From positions 62,001 to 126,000 of the forward strand of contig JAEUVF010000018.1 in the NCBI GenBank assembly GCA_016787265.1: a stretch of DNA of 64,000 nucleotides. The letters run 5' to 3'. This DNA comes from Flavipsychrobacter sp. GTDB taxonomy: Bacteria > Bacteroidota > Bacteroidia > Chitinophagales > Chitinophagaceae. Under the pieces are notes generated by a model. The model searched no databases. It saw only the letters and a list, made by a program, of their open reading frames with translations, and was not told the origin of the DNA. The position numbers were made by a program, and so were the translations under genes. Positions 8,148 through 16,481 of the stretch are shown here, piece after piece (the first letter of the stretch is position 1; each line of letters opens with the position of its first letter).

Positions 8148-8184
8148 TGGATAATTTTAAAACCACAACTTAAAAACAAATAAA

Positions 8185-9372
8185 ATGGCAAAAGAGACCT
8201 TTAAGAGGGAAAAGCCCCACGTTAACGTAGGTACTATTGGCCACGTTGACCACGGTAAAACCACTTTGACTGCCGCTATTACCAGCATTCTTGCTACCAA
8301 AGGTTTGGCGACAGCGCGGAAGTACGATGAAATTGATGGAGCTCCTGAAGAAAAAGAGCGTGGTATCACCATCAATACTGCACACGTTGAATATCAGACA
8401 GCAAACCGTCACTATGCTCACGTTGACTGTCCTGGTCACGCTGACTATGTGAAGAACATGATTACTGGTGCTGCTCAGATGGACGGTGCTATCCTGGTTG
8501 TGGCTGCTACCGATGGTCCTATGCCTCAAACAAAAGAACACATCCTGTTGGCTCGCCAGGTAGGCGTTCCCAAGATCGTTGTGTTCATGAATAAAGTTGA
8601 CCTGGTTGATGACCCCGAACTGTTGGAACTGGTTGAAATGGAAATCCGTGACCTGCTGAGCTCTTATGGCTTCGATGGTGACAATACTCCAATTATCCAG
8701 GGTTCTGCTACCGGTGCATTGGCTGGTGAAGACAAATGGGTTGCTAAAATCGATGAGCTGATGGAAGCTGTAGACAGCTACATTCCGCTGCCTCCTCGTC
8801 CGGTTGATATGCCATTCCTGATGTCTGTTGAAGACGTTTTCTCTATCACTGGTCGTGGTACCGTTGCTACCGGTCGTATCGAGCGTGGTCGTATCAAAGT
8901 TGGTGAAGGTGTTGAAATCGTTGGTCTGATGGAAAAACCAATGACTTCTACTGTAACCGGCGTTGAGATGTTCAAAAAACTCCTCGATGAAGGTGAAGCT
9001 GGTGACAATGCCGGTCTGCTCCTCCGTGGTATTGAAAAGAAAGATATCCGCCGTGGTATGGTAATCTGTAAGCCTGGTTCTATCACTCCACATACTGAAT
9101 TCCGTGGTGAAGTGTATGTACTGAGCAAAGAAGAAGGTGGTCGTCACACTCCGTTCTTCAACAAGTATCGTCCTCAGTTCTACTTCCGTACTACGGACGT
9201 AACTGGTGAGTGTACGCTGCCTGAAGGAACTGAAATGGTGATGCCTGGTGACAACACCAACCTGAAAGTTACCCTGATCCAACCAATCGCTATGGAAAAA
9301 GGTCTGAAATTCGCGATCCGCGAAGGTGGCCGTACCGTAGGAGCTGGTCAGGTAACCGAGATTCTTAAATAA
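8185..9372 (+). CDS. tuf: Translation elongation factor Tu
   Basis: This 395-residue GTPase has G1 GHVDHGKTT (19-27), the RGITI switch, DCPGHADY, NKVD and the two C-terminal beta-barrel domains. It delivers aminoacyl-tRNA to the ribosome. The ATG at 8185 has an A-rich upstream region without an SD, as usual in this phylum. It is co-transcribed with four upstream tRNA genes and ends at a strong terminator. A long antisense open frame over it is a codon-bias shadow. Confidence 0.99.
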   Translation: MAKETFKREKPHVNVGTIGHVDHGKTTLTAAITSILATKGLATARKYDEIDGAPEEKERGITINTAHVEYQTANRHYAHVDCPGHADYVKNMITGAAQMDGAILVVAATDGPMPQTKEHILLARQVGVPKIVVFMNKVDLVDDPELLELVEMEIRDLLSSYGFDGDNTPIIQGSATGALAGEDKWVAKIDELMEAVDSYIPLPPRPVDMPFLMSVEDVFSITGRGTVATGRIERGRIKVGEGVEIVGLMEKPMTSTVTGVEMFKKLLDEGEAGDNAGLLLRGIEKKDIRRGMVICKPGSITPHTEFRGEVYVLSKEEGGRHTPFFNKYRPQFYFRTTDVTGECTLPEGTEMVMPGDNTNLKVTLIQPIAMEKGLKFAIREGGRTVGAGQVTEILK

Positions 9373-9393
9373 ACCATTAAAGGTTAAATAGTT

Positions 9394-9440
9394 AAAATGG
9401 TCCCTTTGGGAGGCTTGCCCGAACTGAGGGACCATTTTTT
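9394..9440 (+). terminator. Rho-independent terminator of tuf
   Basis: AAAATGGTCCCT (9394-9405) pairs with AGGGACCATTTT (9427-9438) and is followed by further T residues to 9440. Confidence 0.92.
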
Positions 9441-9507
9441 ACTTTTTAATGTTTAATTTTGATATTGTTGAAACGTGCCGGGTGTTTGTGCTTTTTAGTT
9501 ATCTATG

Positions 9508-9540
9508 TTTCACTTTTCACCTTTCACTTTTCACCTTTCC
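9508..9540 (-). repeat. 7-nt-periodic intergenic repeat, copy 1 (GTGAAAN type)
   Basis: The plus strand holds two perfect tandem 14-mers TTTCACTTTTCACC and a partial third; each is two 7-mers. On the minus strand the unit reads GTGAAAN, the same family as the repeats after ppc and gltB. It ends two bases before tRNA-Trp, and its purine-rich strand is antisense to local transcription. Confidence 0.8.
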
Positions 9541-9542
9541 AT

Positions 9543-9613
9543 ACGGGCATAGTTCAATGGTAGAATAGAGGTCTCCAAAACCTTTGATACGGGTTCGAAT
9601 CCTGTTGCCCGTG
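9543..9613 (+). tRNA. tRNA-Trp (CCA)
   Basis: The acceptor stem is ACGGGCA/TGCCCGT with discriminator G. The anticodon is CCA in the loop CTCCAAA, and the T arm is GGGTTCGAATCC. It lies between tuf and secE, a conserved order. Confidence 0.95.
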
Positions 9614-9714
9614 CTACTTAAAGGAAAATCAGTAACTTGCAAAAGCTCAACGGGCATTTTACCTGTTGAGTTCTTTTGTTTCTGTGATTGATTGTAAATA
9701 TGTAATCTTGTAGC

Positions 9715-9909
9715 ATGAATAAAGTAACAACCTACTTCAGCGAGTCCTATAAAGAGCTGATGGAAAAAGTAACCTGGCCAACCTGGGGACAGTTGCAGCA
9801 ATCCACCCTGATTGTACTGGTTGCAACTATCTTTATCACCCTGGTAATCTGGCTGATGGATTTTGCATCTAATTCTTTATTGAAAATGATCTATTCATTC
9901 TTTGCATAA
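9715..9909 (+). CDS. secE: Preprotein translocase subunit SecE
   Basis: This 64-residue protein has an amphipathic N-terminal helix (SYKELMEKVTWPTW, the SecE consensus) and one transmembrane helix (about 31-50). It clamps SecY in the translocon. Its stop codon overlaps the nusG start by one base. Confidence 0.95.
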   Translation: MNKVTTYFSESYKELMEKVTWPTWGQLQQSTLIVLVATIFITLVIWLMDFASNSLLKMIYSFFA

Positions 9910-10475
9910 TGGAAGAAATTATAAACCAACAGGAAACAAAGTGGTACGTGCTGCGTGTCGTTAGTGGCAAGGAGCGGAAAGTAAAGGAATATCTCGACAA
10001 GGAAATCAGCCGTGGAGGATGGAGTGAAGTAGTTAAACAGGTCTTTCTTCCGGTTGAGAAAGTTTATAAAGTTCAGAACGGGAAGAAGGTGATGCGCGAG
10101 CGTAACTATTATCCCGGATATGTAATGATTGAAATTGTTGAGGGTAAATTAGGTGACGATCTCCGCGATACCATCAAAAACACCAGCAACGTAATCCATT
10201 TTCTTGGTAAAGACAACCCCATCGCACTCCGTAAAGCGGAGGTAAACAAGATGCTGGGTAAGATGGATGAAATGAGCGAAGCAGGTGGAATGAGTATGAG
10301 TGAACCCTTTATCGTTGGTGAAACCATCAAAATTATTGAAGGACCTTTCAACGATTTCAATGGTATTATTGAAGAAGTGAACGATGAAAAGAAGAAACTG
10401 AAGGTGACCGTGAAGATATTTGGTCGGTCAACTCCGGTGGAACTGAATTATATGCAGGTGGAAAAGCTGTCCTGA
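9909..10475 (+). CDS. nusG: Transcription termination/antitermination factor NusG
   Basis: The 188-residue protein has the NGN domain (WYVLRVVSGKERKVKEYL, YPGYVMIEI) and a C-terminal KOW domain (about 130-185; IIEGPFNDFNGIIEEV). It links RNA polymerase to Rho or to the leading ribosome. It starts within the secE stop codon and is followed by a strong terminator, so secE-nusG is separated from the L11 operon. Confidence 0.97.
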   Translation: MEEIINQQETKWYVLRVVSGKERKVKEYLDKEISRGGWSEVVKQVFLPVEKVYKVQNGKKVMRERNYYPGYVMIEIVEGKLGDDLRDTIKNTSNVIHFLGKDNPIALRKAEVNKMLGKMDEMSEAGGMSMSEPFIVGETIKIIEGPFNDFNGIIEEVNDEKKKLKVTVKIFGRSTPVELNYMQVEKLS

Positions 10476-10493
10476 TCAGCTGTTTACCTTTTG

Positions 10494-10521
10494 AAAAGTG
10501 CGCTATTGGCGCACTTTTTTT
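10494..10521 (+). terminator. Rho-independent terminator of secE-nusG
   Basis: AAAAGTGCGC (10494-10503) pairs with GCGCACTTTT (10509-10518) around a 5-nt loop. Its T run overlaps the -33 element of the next promoter. Confidence 0.92.
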
Positions 10522-10550
10522 GTTTATATGGCCTGTTCTTCCTACTTTTG
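10519..10550 (+). promoter_or_regulatory. Promoter of rplK-rplA-rplJ-rplL
   Basis: TTTG at 10519-10522, made by the terminator T run, and TACTTTTG at 10543-10550 are 20 nt apart and match the Bacteroidota consensus. A leader of about 85 nt follows, containing a GTCTG/CAGAC stem (10592-10596 with 10613-10617) that could be the L1 feedback site. Confidence 0.72.
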
Positions 10551-10640
10551 CGTCCCCAATCAATAGTTCTTTTTTCGAATTGGATTTGGGAGTCTGTCCA
10601 GCTACAGCAAAGCAGACGTTAACACCAAAAAAGTAAAACT

Positions 10641-11084
10641 ATGGCAAAAGAAATCACTGGTTTCGTTAAGCTGCAGTGTAAAGGCGGTCAAGCCAACCCT
10701 GCACCCCCCATTGGTCCGGCCCTTGGTTCTAAAGGTCTGAACATTATGGAGTTCTGTAAGCAATTTAATGCCAGAACCCAGGATAAAATGGGTAAAGTAC
10801 TTCCTGTGTTAATCACAGTGTACTCTGACAAGTCGTTTGACTTTGTTATCAAAACTGCTCCAGCATCTGTTCAATTACTGGAAGCTGCCAAGCTCCAAAG
10901 CGGATCAAAAGAGCCTAACCGTTCAAAAGTTGGAAAAGTTACCTGGGCCCAGGTAGAAGCAATTGCTAAGGACAAAATGCCTGACCTTAACTGCTTCACC
11001 CTGGAAAGTGCCATGAAAATGGTAGCCGGTACAGCACGTAGCATGGGTATCACTGTTGATGGTGTTGCTCCATGGGAAAATTAA
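10641..11084 (+). CDS. rplK: 50S ribosomal protein uL11
   Basis: The 147-residue protein has KLQCKGGQANPAPPIGPALG and the C-terminal rRNA-binding domain ending MAGTARSMGITV-like. It forms the GTPase-associated centre with 23S rRNA and L10-L7/L12. It is the first gene of the L11 operon. Confidence 0.98.
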   Translation: MAKEITGFVKLQCKGGQANPAPPIGPALGSKGLNIMEFCKQFNARTQDKMGKVLPVLITVYSDKSFDFVIKTAPASVQLLEAAKLQSGSKEPNRSKVGKVTWAQVEAIAKDKMPDLNCFTLESAMKMVAGTARSMGITVDGVAPWEN

Positions 11085-11110
11085 TTGTGTAACACAAAAA
11101 CTTTTGAGCA

Positions 11111-11803
11111 ATGGCTATCACTAAAAAAAGAAAAGTAGTTAACCCCAAGGTTGATTCCAATAAAATTTATTCCCTTAAAGAAGCTTCTGCACTCGTTAAA
11201 GAAGTAAACATTACAAAGTTCGACGCTTCTGTTGACCTGCATATCCGTTTGGGTGTGGATCCAAAGAAAGCGGATCAGGCAGTACGCGGTACAGTTACCC
11301 TCCCTCATGGAACGGGTAAAACCAAACGCGTTTTGGTACTTTGTACCCCTGATAAAGAAGACGCAGCGAAAGCAGCAGGTGCTGATCATGTTGGTCTGGA
11401 TGAATTTATCCAGAAAATTGAAAGCGGCTGGACAGATATCGATGTAATCATCGCAACTCCTGCTGTTATGCCCAAGATTGGTAAGCTGGGTAAAGTACTC
11501 GGCCCACGTAACCTGATGCCCAACCCTAAAACAGGAACTGTTACCAATGATGTTGCTTCCGCTGTTAACGAAGTAAAGGGTGGTAAAATCGCATTTAAAG
11601 TGGATAAGGCCGGAATCGTACACGCTTCCATCGGACGTGTTAGTTTTGGTCCGGATAAAATTGCTGAAAACAGCCAGGAATTGATTAATGCAATCCTGAA
11701 ACTGAAACCTGCTACCGCAAAAGGTACCTACCTGAAAGGGGTAAGCATGGCCAGCACTATGAGTCCTGGTATCACTATCGATACTAAAACTTTTATTCAC
11801 TAA
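11111..11803 (+). CDS. rplA: 50S ribosomal protein uL1
   Basis: The 230-residue protein has the family motif GKLGKVLGPRNLMPNPKTGTV (about 125-145). L1 forms the mobile L1 stalk and in many bacteria represses its own operon by binding the leader mRNA. It lies 26 bp after rplK. Confidence 0.98.
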   Translation: MAITKKRKVVNPKVDSNKIYSLKEASALVKEVNITKFDASVDLHIRLGVDPKKADQAVRGTVTLPHGTGKTKRVLVLCTPDKEDAAKAAGADHVGLDEFIQKIESGWTDIDVIIATPAVMPKIGKLGKVLGPRNLMPNPKTGTVTNDVASAVNEVKGGKIAFKVDKAGIVHASIGRVSFGPDKIAENSQELINAILKLKPATAKGTYLKGVSMASTMSPGITIDTKTFIH

Positions 11804-11850
11804 TTCAAAAAACCGTTCTCCTGTAAAGGGTAGAAATAAATTATAGCGGT

Positions 11851-12387
11851 ATGACTAAAGAACAAAAACAAGAAGTGATTGAACTGCTGAAAGGTAAGTT
11901 CGCTCAATATAATAACTTCTACATCACTGATACAGAAAGTCTCTCTGTAGCACAGGTTACCAAACTGCGCAGTGTATGCTTCGATAAGCAGGTGGAAATG
12001 AAAGTGGCTAAGAACACCCTGATCAAAAAGGCACTGGAATCTCTGGATGCTGAAAAATATGCTGGTGTGTACGAAGCACTGAATAACGTAACAGCCCTGA
12101 TGTTCTCAGAGAATCCGAAAGATCCGGCATTGATCATCTCTTCTTTCCGTACAGAATCCAAGAGTGAGCGTCCGATCCTGAAAGCAGCTTTCATCAATGG
12201 CGATATCTATGTTGGTGATGATCAACTGAAAGCACTGACCAAAATCAAAACCAAAAATGAACTTATTGGTGAAGTTATTGGTCTGTTGCAATCTCCTGCA
12301 CAGCGCGTTATCGCTGCTTTGCTGGAAAAAGCAAACAAAGAAGGTGGTGAAACAGCTCCCGCTGCAGAAGCAGCTCCCGCTGAATAA
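11851..12387 (+). CDS. rplJ: 50S ribosomal protein uL10
   Basis: The 178-residue protein has an N-terminal rRNA-binding domain (MTKEQKQEVIELLKGKF, MKVAKNTLIKKAL) and a C-terminal helix with an Ala/Glu/Pro tail that anchors L7/L12 dimers. It is the third gene of the L11 operon. Confidence 0.97.
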   Translation: MTKEQKQEVIELLKGKFAQYNNFYITDTESLSVAQVTKLRSVCFDKQVEMKVAKNTLIKKALESLDAEKYAGVYEALNNVTALMFSENPKDPALIISSFRTESKSERPILKAAFINGDIYVGDDQLKALTKIKTKNELIGEVIGLLQSPAQRVIAALLEKANKEGGETAPAAEAAPAE

Positions 12388-12400
12388 TACCTTAGAATAT

Positions 12401-12417
12401 TCCCCTGCCTGAGGGGA
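12401..12417 (+). promoter_or_regulatory. Hairpin in the rplJ-rplL spacer
   Basis: TCCCCT (12401-12406) pairs with AGGGGA (12412-12417). A T7 tract occurs only about 10 nt later, so it is at most a weak attenuator or a processing site. The rplJ-rplL gap in many bacteria carries such an element to set the L10 to L7/L12 ratio. Confidence 0.4.
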
Positions 12418-12485
12418 GACTTAGCATTTTTTTAAAACCGCCGTCGGAGCAAACAGGCTGTGAAGACGGTAAAAATCTAATCAAA

Positions 12486-12860
12486 ATGGCAGACGTAAAA
12501 TCTTTAGCCGAACAACTGGTTGGCCTTACTGTAAAAGAAGTACAGGAACTGGCTGATGTACTGAAAAATGAATATGGTATCGAACCTGCTGCTGCTGCAG
12601 TAGTAGTAGCTGCTGATGGTGGTGGCGCTGCAGCTGCTGCTGAAGAAAAAACAGCTTTCAACGTGATCCTGAAGAGCGGTGGTGCTTCAAAACTGAACGT
12701 AGTTAAAATCGTAAAAGACCTTACTGGTCTTGGACTGAAAGAAGCAAAAGAACTGGTTGACGGAGCTCCAAAAGCAGTTAAAGAAGGTGTTTCTAAAGCA
12801 GAAGCTGAAGATATCGCTAACAAACTGAAAGAAGCTGGTGCTGATGTTGAAATCAACTAA
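12486..12860 (+). CDS. rplL: 50S ribosomal protein bL12 (L7/L12)
   Basis: The 124-residue protein has an N-terminal dimerisation domain, an Ala/Gly-rich hinge (about 35-55) and the C-terminal factor-binding domain with KIVKDLTGLGLKEAKELVD. It recruits EF-Tu and EF-G. A strong terminator follows, and unlike the usual order rpoB is not next: the nearest downstream genes are on the other strand. Confidence 0.98.
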   Translation: MADVKSLAEQLVGLTVKEVQELADVLKNEYGIEPAAAAVVVAADGGGAAAAAEEKTAFNVILKSGGASKLNVVKIVKDLTGLGLKEAKELVDGAPKAVKEGVSKAEAEDIANKLKEAGADVEIN

Positions 12861-12878
12861 TAACAGTATCTCAGTTAT

Positions 12879-12912
12879 AAAAAAAGACCGTCTCAATGAG
12901 ACGGTTTTTTTT
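12879..12912 (+). terminator. Rho-independent terminator of the L11 operon
   Basis: ACCGTCTC (12887-12894) pairs with GAGACGGT (12898-12905), flanked by A and T runs. It closes rplKAJL. Confidence 0.93.
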
Positions 12913-12914
12913 AT

Positions 12915-13982
12915 TTAGATAAGGGGCAGTTGTAGCAGATAGAGGCTGTGGTGCTGGCCATAATACTGGTTATAGAGCAGCATATAGCGGATCGATTCAG
13001 CATTCCCTTTTTTCCGCAGAAGCGCAGGGAACAATTGTTTTTTCTCCGCCATCTTTACCGCAGCCCATAATCCAAAACCTGCAGCAGTATCAAATTCGCC
13101 CGAAACATGTTTGAATTGGAGTTGGTGGGTGGAAGCAGGAAGATGTTGTTCCACCTCCTCATAATAATGTTCATATCTGATATCCTGATTCCGTCCGGAA
13201 ATATAGACGTCCAGCTGATTCCACGACAATTGGTGCTCGCTTAACAAACTCTCCAGGACTGAAATTACATGCCCTTCTTCCGGTTCGAATAACAACCTCA
13301 GATCCACCAATTGAAGACAGGCTGCATCCTGTTGCCGATCCAGAAAAAAGAAGGCCGTTCCTTCTCCTGATACCGCACCTAAACTCCTATTCATGACGGC
13401 ATTCGGTTCCGAACTTTCCTTTTTCCAGAAATCAAGCTTGTCTTTAATTATATAATGCTCCGGCGTCATTTCTTCAAAGGACCCAACCAGGGCTGTTTGA
13501 ATGGAGTTATCATTTAATTGCAGTACAGCATCCAGCAATGCGTGCTCCAGTGAAAATCCACTGTGTACATAGGTTGAATTGTATGAATTTACCTGGTGAT
13601 GCAGGCCAATCAGTCCGTTTAATGAATTATAGGTGGACTGAATAAAAGGAGAAGGGTTGAGTGTTCCTTCGGCAAATTCGCGGATCGCATGCATGAATTT
13701 TTCAGTATCCTGCAAACTTCCCTTACCCGTGCCCGTTATGATGGCCTGTGGCTGAAAATCTCCCGCGTCGCGAAGACATTCAATAGCAGTAACGAGTCCG
13801 AGTCGGGTAATGCGACTCATCCTTCGCAACTGCATAATGGTAAAATAATCGGAGTAGTTGGGTTCCAGGTACGTGAAACGATTCCCCGAAGGAGTACGGA
13901 TAGGTTCAGACAACTCATTCCTCCTGAAACTGTCCTGTGCCGAAATGGCGCTGGCTGCCCGTATGGATACCGGTTTAATCAT
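12915..13982 (-). CDS. Ketosynthase-like chain-length factor without catalytic residues
   Basis: The 355-residue protein has the thiolase-fold layout of a beta-ketoacyl synthase. Where the partner ketosynthase has TACSSS this protein has SYNSTY (about 133-138), the AHG histidine block is not present, and the GH histidine block reads SGEFDTA. With all three catalytic positions changed it looks like a KS-beta/chain-length factor that pairs with the active KS. Its ATG lies 8 bp inside the KS gene's end, consistent with tight 1:1 coupling. It would help set chain length for the dialkylresorcinol/flexirubin-type polyketide. An in-frame ATG at 14024 is less likely. Confidence 0.75.
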   Translation of the reverse strand: MIKPVSIRAASAISAQDSFRRNELSEPIRTPSGNRFTYLEPNYSDYFTIMQLRRMSRITRLGLVTAIECLRDAGDFQPQAIITGTGKGSLQDTEKFMHAIREFAEGTLNPSPFIQSTYNSLNGLIGLHHQVNSYNSTYVHSGFSLEHALLDAVLQLNDNSIQTALVGSFEEMTPEHYIIKDKLDFWKKESSEPNAVMNRSLGAVSGEGTAFFFLDRQQDAACLQLVDLRLLFEPEEGHVISVLESLLSEHQLSWNQLDVYISGRNQDIRYEHYYEEVEQHLPASTHQLQFKHVSGEFDTAAGFGLWAAVKMAEKKQLFPALLRKKGNAESIRYMLLYNQYYGQHHSLYLLQLPLI

Positions 13983-15177
13983 AGCTGCTGAATAATAAAC
14001 TTGCGTTATTTCCGCCGAATCCAAAAGAATTGCTGAGTATATGTTTCAACGCCATTGACTGGTATTGTTGAAAGGGTACAAGCCCCGTAGCTTCAATCGG
14101 TGTTTCAAAGTTCAGGGCGGGATATACTTCCTGAAACCTGAGACTAAGAATTGAAAAGACAGCTTCGATGGCGCCGGATGCCGCCAGTGTATGGCCAGTA
14201 TATGCTTTGGTGGAAGCAAAAGGGGGTACGGCCTCACCAAATAGCCGGCGGATCGCCAGGCTCTCGGATTCATCGTTGTTTAGAGTAGCGGTACCATGTG
14301 CATTGATATAGGAAATATCGGAAGGTTGAAGTCCGGCTTTGTCTAATGTTCGCTTCATGGCTTCGTACGCTCCGAGCCCTTCCGGTGATGGCGCTGTAGG
14401 ATGGAATGCTTCATTAAAATTGGCATATCCCGACAATTTAGCCAGTGGCCGGTTACCAGTTTTTTCCAGGCTTTTTTCAGACTCAAGCATAAGATAAGCA
14501 GCACCTTCTCCAAGGTTTAGTCCGTTGCGGTGCGCATCAAATGGCCGGCAAACCGACCGGTCAAGATTTTTCAGGCTGTTGAAACCATTCACGGTAAAGC
14601 GGGTAAGACTGTCAACCCCACCGCAAACGACCCGGTCCAGCATGCCCTGGCTCAATAGTCTGGCTCCTAACTGAATAGCATTGGCTGAAGAAGAGCAGGC
14701 CGTACTGATTGTTGTCAAAAAATCAGTCAGCTGAAACTGCCGCGCCAGGTGTTCCGTGCCTGTTGCGCAATCCAGTCCAGATGCCCAACTCATATCCTGC
14801 TCTAGGTGCGCAGGCTCAATCAATTTGAAATAACGATCTTCTATATCCGTCATTCCACCAACCGTAGTGGCATTGATTAACCCCTGCCGGATACCTGCAG
14901 GTTTTTCCTTCAAACCTGCCATGCATTCCTCCAGCGCCAAAGCGCCAAGGGCCTGCAACCGACTTTTTTGGAGCTGGTTTTTTGCGGAAAGCTGGTTGAA
15001 TAATTCTTCCGTGGAGTAGGGGACTTCACCAAACGGAAATTCAGTTTTGTGAATACTGTTCAGAAAACTGGCAGCACCCAAACCGGATACTCCGGCGGCC
15101 AGTTTTTCTTTCTGGCTGGCAGTGCCGATACCCAAAGCAGAAACAATGCCCATTCCGGTTATAAAAACGGAGGGCAT
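13975..15177 (-). CDS. Beta-ketoacyl-ACP synthase (FabF/type II PKS-like KS-alpha)
   Basis: The 400-residue protein has the full Cys-His-His triad: C161 in TACSSS, H294 in NAHGTAT and H329 in YTGHT. It condenses malonyl-ACP with an acyl chain. The neighbouring chain-length-factor-like gene overlaps it by 8 bp and an ACP gene lies 3 bp upstream. This is the set needed for an aryl-polyene or dialkylresorcinol precursor chain. No ketoreductase or dehydratase is in the window, so these must come from elsewhere if a polyene is made. Confidence 0.88.
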   Translation of the reverse strand: MPSVFITGMGIVSALGIGTASQKEKLAAGVSGLGAASFLNSIHKTEFPFGEVPYSTEELFNQLSAKNQLQKSRLQALGALALEECMAGLKEKPAGIRQGLINATTVGGMTDIEDRYFKLIEPAHLEQDMSWASGLDCATGTEHLARQFQLTDFLTTISTACSSSANAIQLGARLLSQGMLDRVVCGGVDSLTRFTVNGFNSLKNLDRSVCRPFDAHRNGLNLGEGAAYLMLESEKSLEKTGNRPLAKLSGYANFNEAFHPTAPSPEGLGAYEAMKRTLDKAGLQPSDISYINAHGTATLNNDESESLAIRRLFGEAVPPFASTKAYTGHTLAASGAIEAVFSILSLRFQEVYPALNFETPIEATGLVPFQQYQSMALKHILSNSFGFGGNNASLLFSSYD

Positions 15178-15180
15178 GAC

Positions 15181-15438
15181 TTATTTTTTTCGATTGGCCT
15201 GGATATAATCAGCCATTACATGAACAGACTCAAATACTTTTCTGCCTTCTCTGGGGTCTTCTATTTTAATGCCATAATTTCTTTCCATCAAAACAATGAG
15301 TTCAAGGGAGTCAATACTATCCAGTCCAAGACCGTCTCCAAACAAGGGAGCATTGTCATCAATTTCTTCGGGCTGCATACCCTGCAGGTTCAGGGCTTCT
15401 ATCATTTGTAACTTCAACGTTCTCTTAAAATCTTCCAT
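15181..15438 (-). CDS. Acyl carrier protein
   Basis: The 85-residue acidic helical protein has GLGLDSIDSLEL, with S41 as the phosphopantetheine attachment site. It is first in a three-gene minus-strand operon with the KS and chain-length-factor genes, so it is probably a dedicated carrier for this pathway and not the fatty-acid AcpP. Confidence 0.9.
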   Translation of the reverse strand: MEDFKRTLKLQMIEALNLQGMQPEEIDDNAPLFGDGLGLDSIDSLELIVLMERNYGIKIEDPREGRKVFESVHVMADYIQANRKK

Positions 15439-15457
15439 CCAGGGGTATTTAGGTTGT

Positions 15458-15465
15458 CAAAAATA
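15458..15465 (-). promoter_or_regulatory. Possible -7 element of the ACP-KS-CLF operon
   Basis: Read on the minus strand this is TATTTTTG (TAnnTTTG), about 20 nt before the ACP start. No good -33 TTTG is visible at the right distance, so the call is weak. The 71-bp gap 15439-15509 is the divergent control region of the cluster. Confidence 0.35.
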
Positions 15466-15509
15466 GCATAATTAGGAATTAATAGTGGTTAACATTTATA
15501 TTGCAGGCT

Positions 15510-16430
15510 ATGGCAGTCAGTATTTTAGTGCTCTACTACTCGCAGAGCGGTCAATTGGGTCAGATACTGGATAACCTGGTTAGTAGAATTAAAGATCAGG
15601 TGGAGATCACTACGGTTGCGTACCAACCGGAACAGGCGTTTCCGTTTCCCTGGACCAGTCAGACTTTTTTTGATGCGATGCCTGAATCCGTGTTGGAAAT
15701 CCCCGTTCCCCTGAAACCGGTGAACATACCGGAGAAGCACTATGATTTGGTGATACTCGGTTACCAACCCTGGTTTTTATCGCCCTCTATCCCAACCAGT
15801 AGTTTCCTGCAATCCGACTATGCCAGAGTATTGGCAGGGAAACCTGTTCTGACCGTATTGGGAACCCGGAATATGTGGCTGAATGCCCAGGAAAAAATTA
15901 AAGCAAGATTGCTTCAGTTGAATGCCCGCCTGGTTGGATCGATTGTGCTGGCAGACTCGAATCATAACCTGATCTCCCTGCTGACCATTATCCGGTGGAA
16001 CTTCACCGGACGCAAAGAAGCCACTCGTTTCCTGCCCGAGGCTGGTGTGCAAACCAGGGATATCCTGAATTCATCGAGATTTGGTCCGATTATCTATAAA
16101 GCCGCTGCATCTGCCCAATGGGAAAAGCTTCAACCTGAACTACTGGCTGCAGGAGCCGTTGAGCTCAAACCAACCCTCATCATATTAGAAAAAAGAGGCA
16201 TTAAACAATTCAGAAAGTTTGCCGTCTACATTCGTGAAAAAGGAGAAAGAGGGGATCCTGCCCGATTATCCAGAGTACTGCTATTCAAGCGATTATTACT
16301 TACCGGCATTTTCGCCTTGTCGCCGGTTTCCGGATTTACGGCAAGGATGCAGAGCCTCTTTAACCATTCATCCTTCCGGAAGCAGGTGGGATACTTTAAA
16401 AGCACCGCATACGAGAAGGATATGATCTAA
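15510..16430 (+). CDS. darA: Dialkylresorcinol condensing enzyme, DarA-like
   Basis: The 306-residue protein starts MAVSILVLYYSQSGQ, as remembered for the DarA family of dialkylresorcinol/flexirubin clusters. In characterised systems DarA works with DarB to join two acyl precursors into a cyclohexanedione-type ring that becomes the dialkylresorcinol. ATG 15510 is chosen over TTG 15501. The N-terminus has a flavodoxin-like look (LYYSQSGQL). Identification rests on recalled family resemblance and on the DarB homologue immediately downstream. Confidence 0.75.
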   Translation: MAVSILVLYYSQSGQLGQILDNLVSRIKDQVEITTVAYQPEQAFPFPWTSQTFFDAMPESVLEIPVPLKPVNIPEKHYDLVILGYQPWFLSPSIPTSSFLQSDYARVLAGKPVLTVLGTRNMWLNAQEKIKARLLQLNARLVGSIVLADSNHNLISLLTIIRWNFTGRKEATRFLPEAGVQTRDILNSSRFGPIIYKAAASAQWEKLQPELLAAGAVELKPTLIILEKRGIKQFRKFAVYIREKGERGDPARLSRVLLFKRLLLTGIFALSPVSGFTARMQSLFNHSSFRKQVGYFKSTAYEKDMI

Positions 16431-16481
16431 GTGGAGGAATTAATAAGTAATATTGCAGAATATTCAAATCAGATATTTTTT

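Noticed and set aside
8170..9435. 421-residue open frame antisense to tuf
   Set aside because: It mirrors the codon bias of tuf, spans both gene ends and shows no protein family features.
12388..12485. Terminator between rplJ and rplL
   Set aside because: The hairpin at 12401-12417 is not directly followed by a T run; it is listed only as a possible attenuator or processing site.
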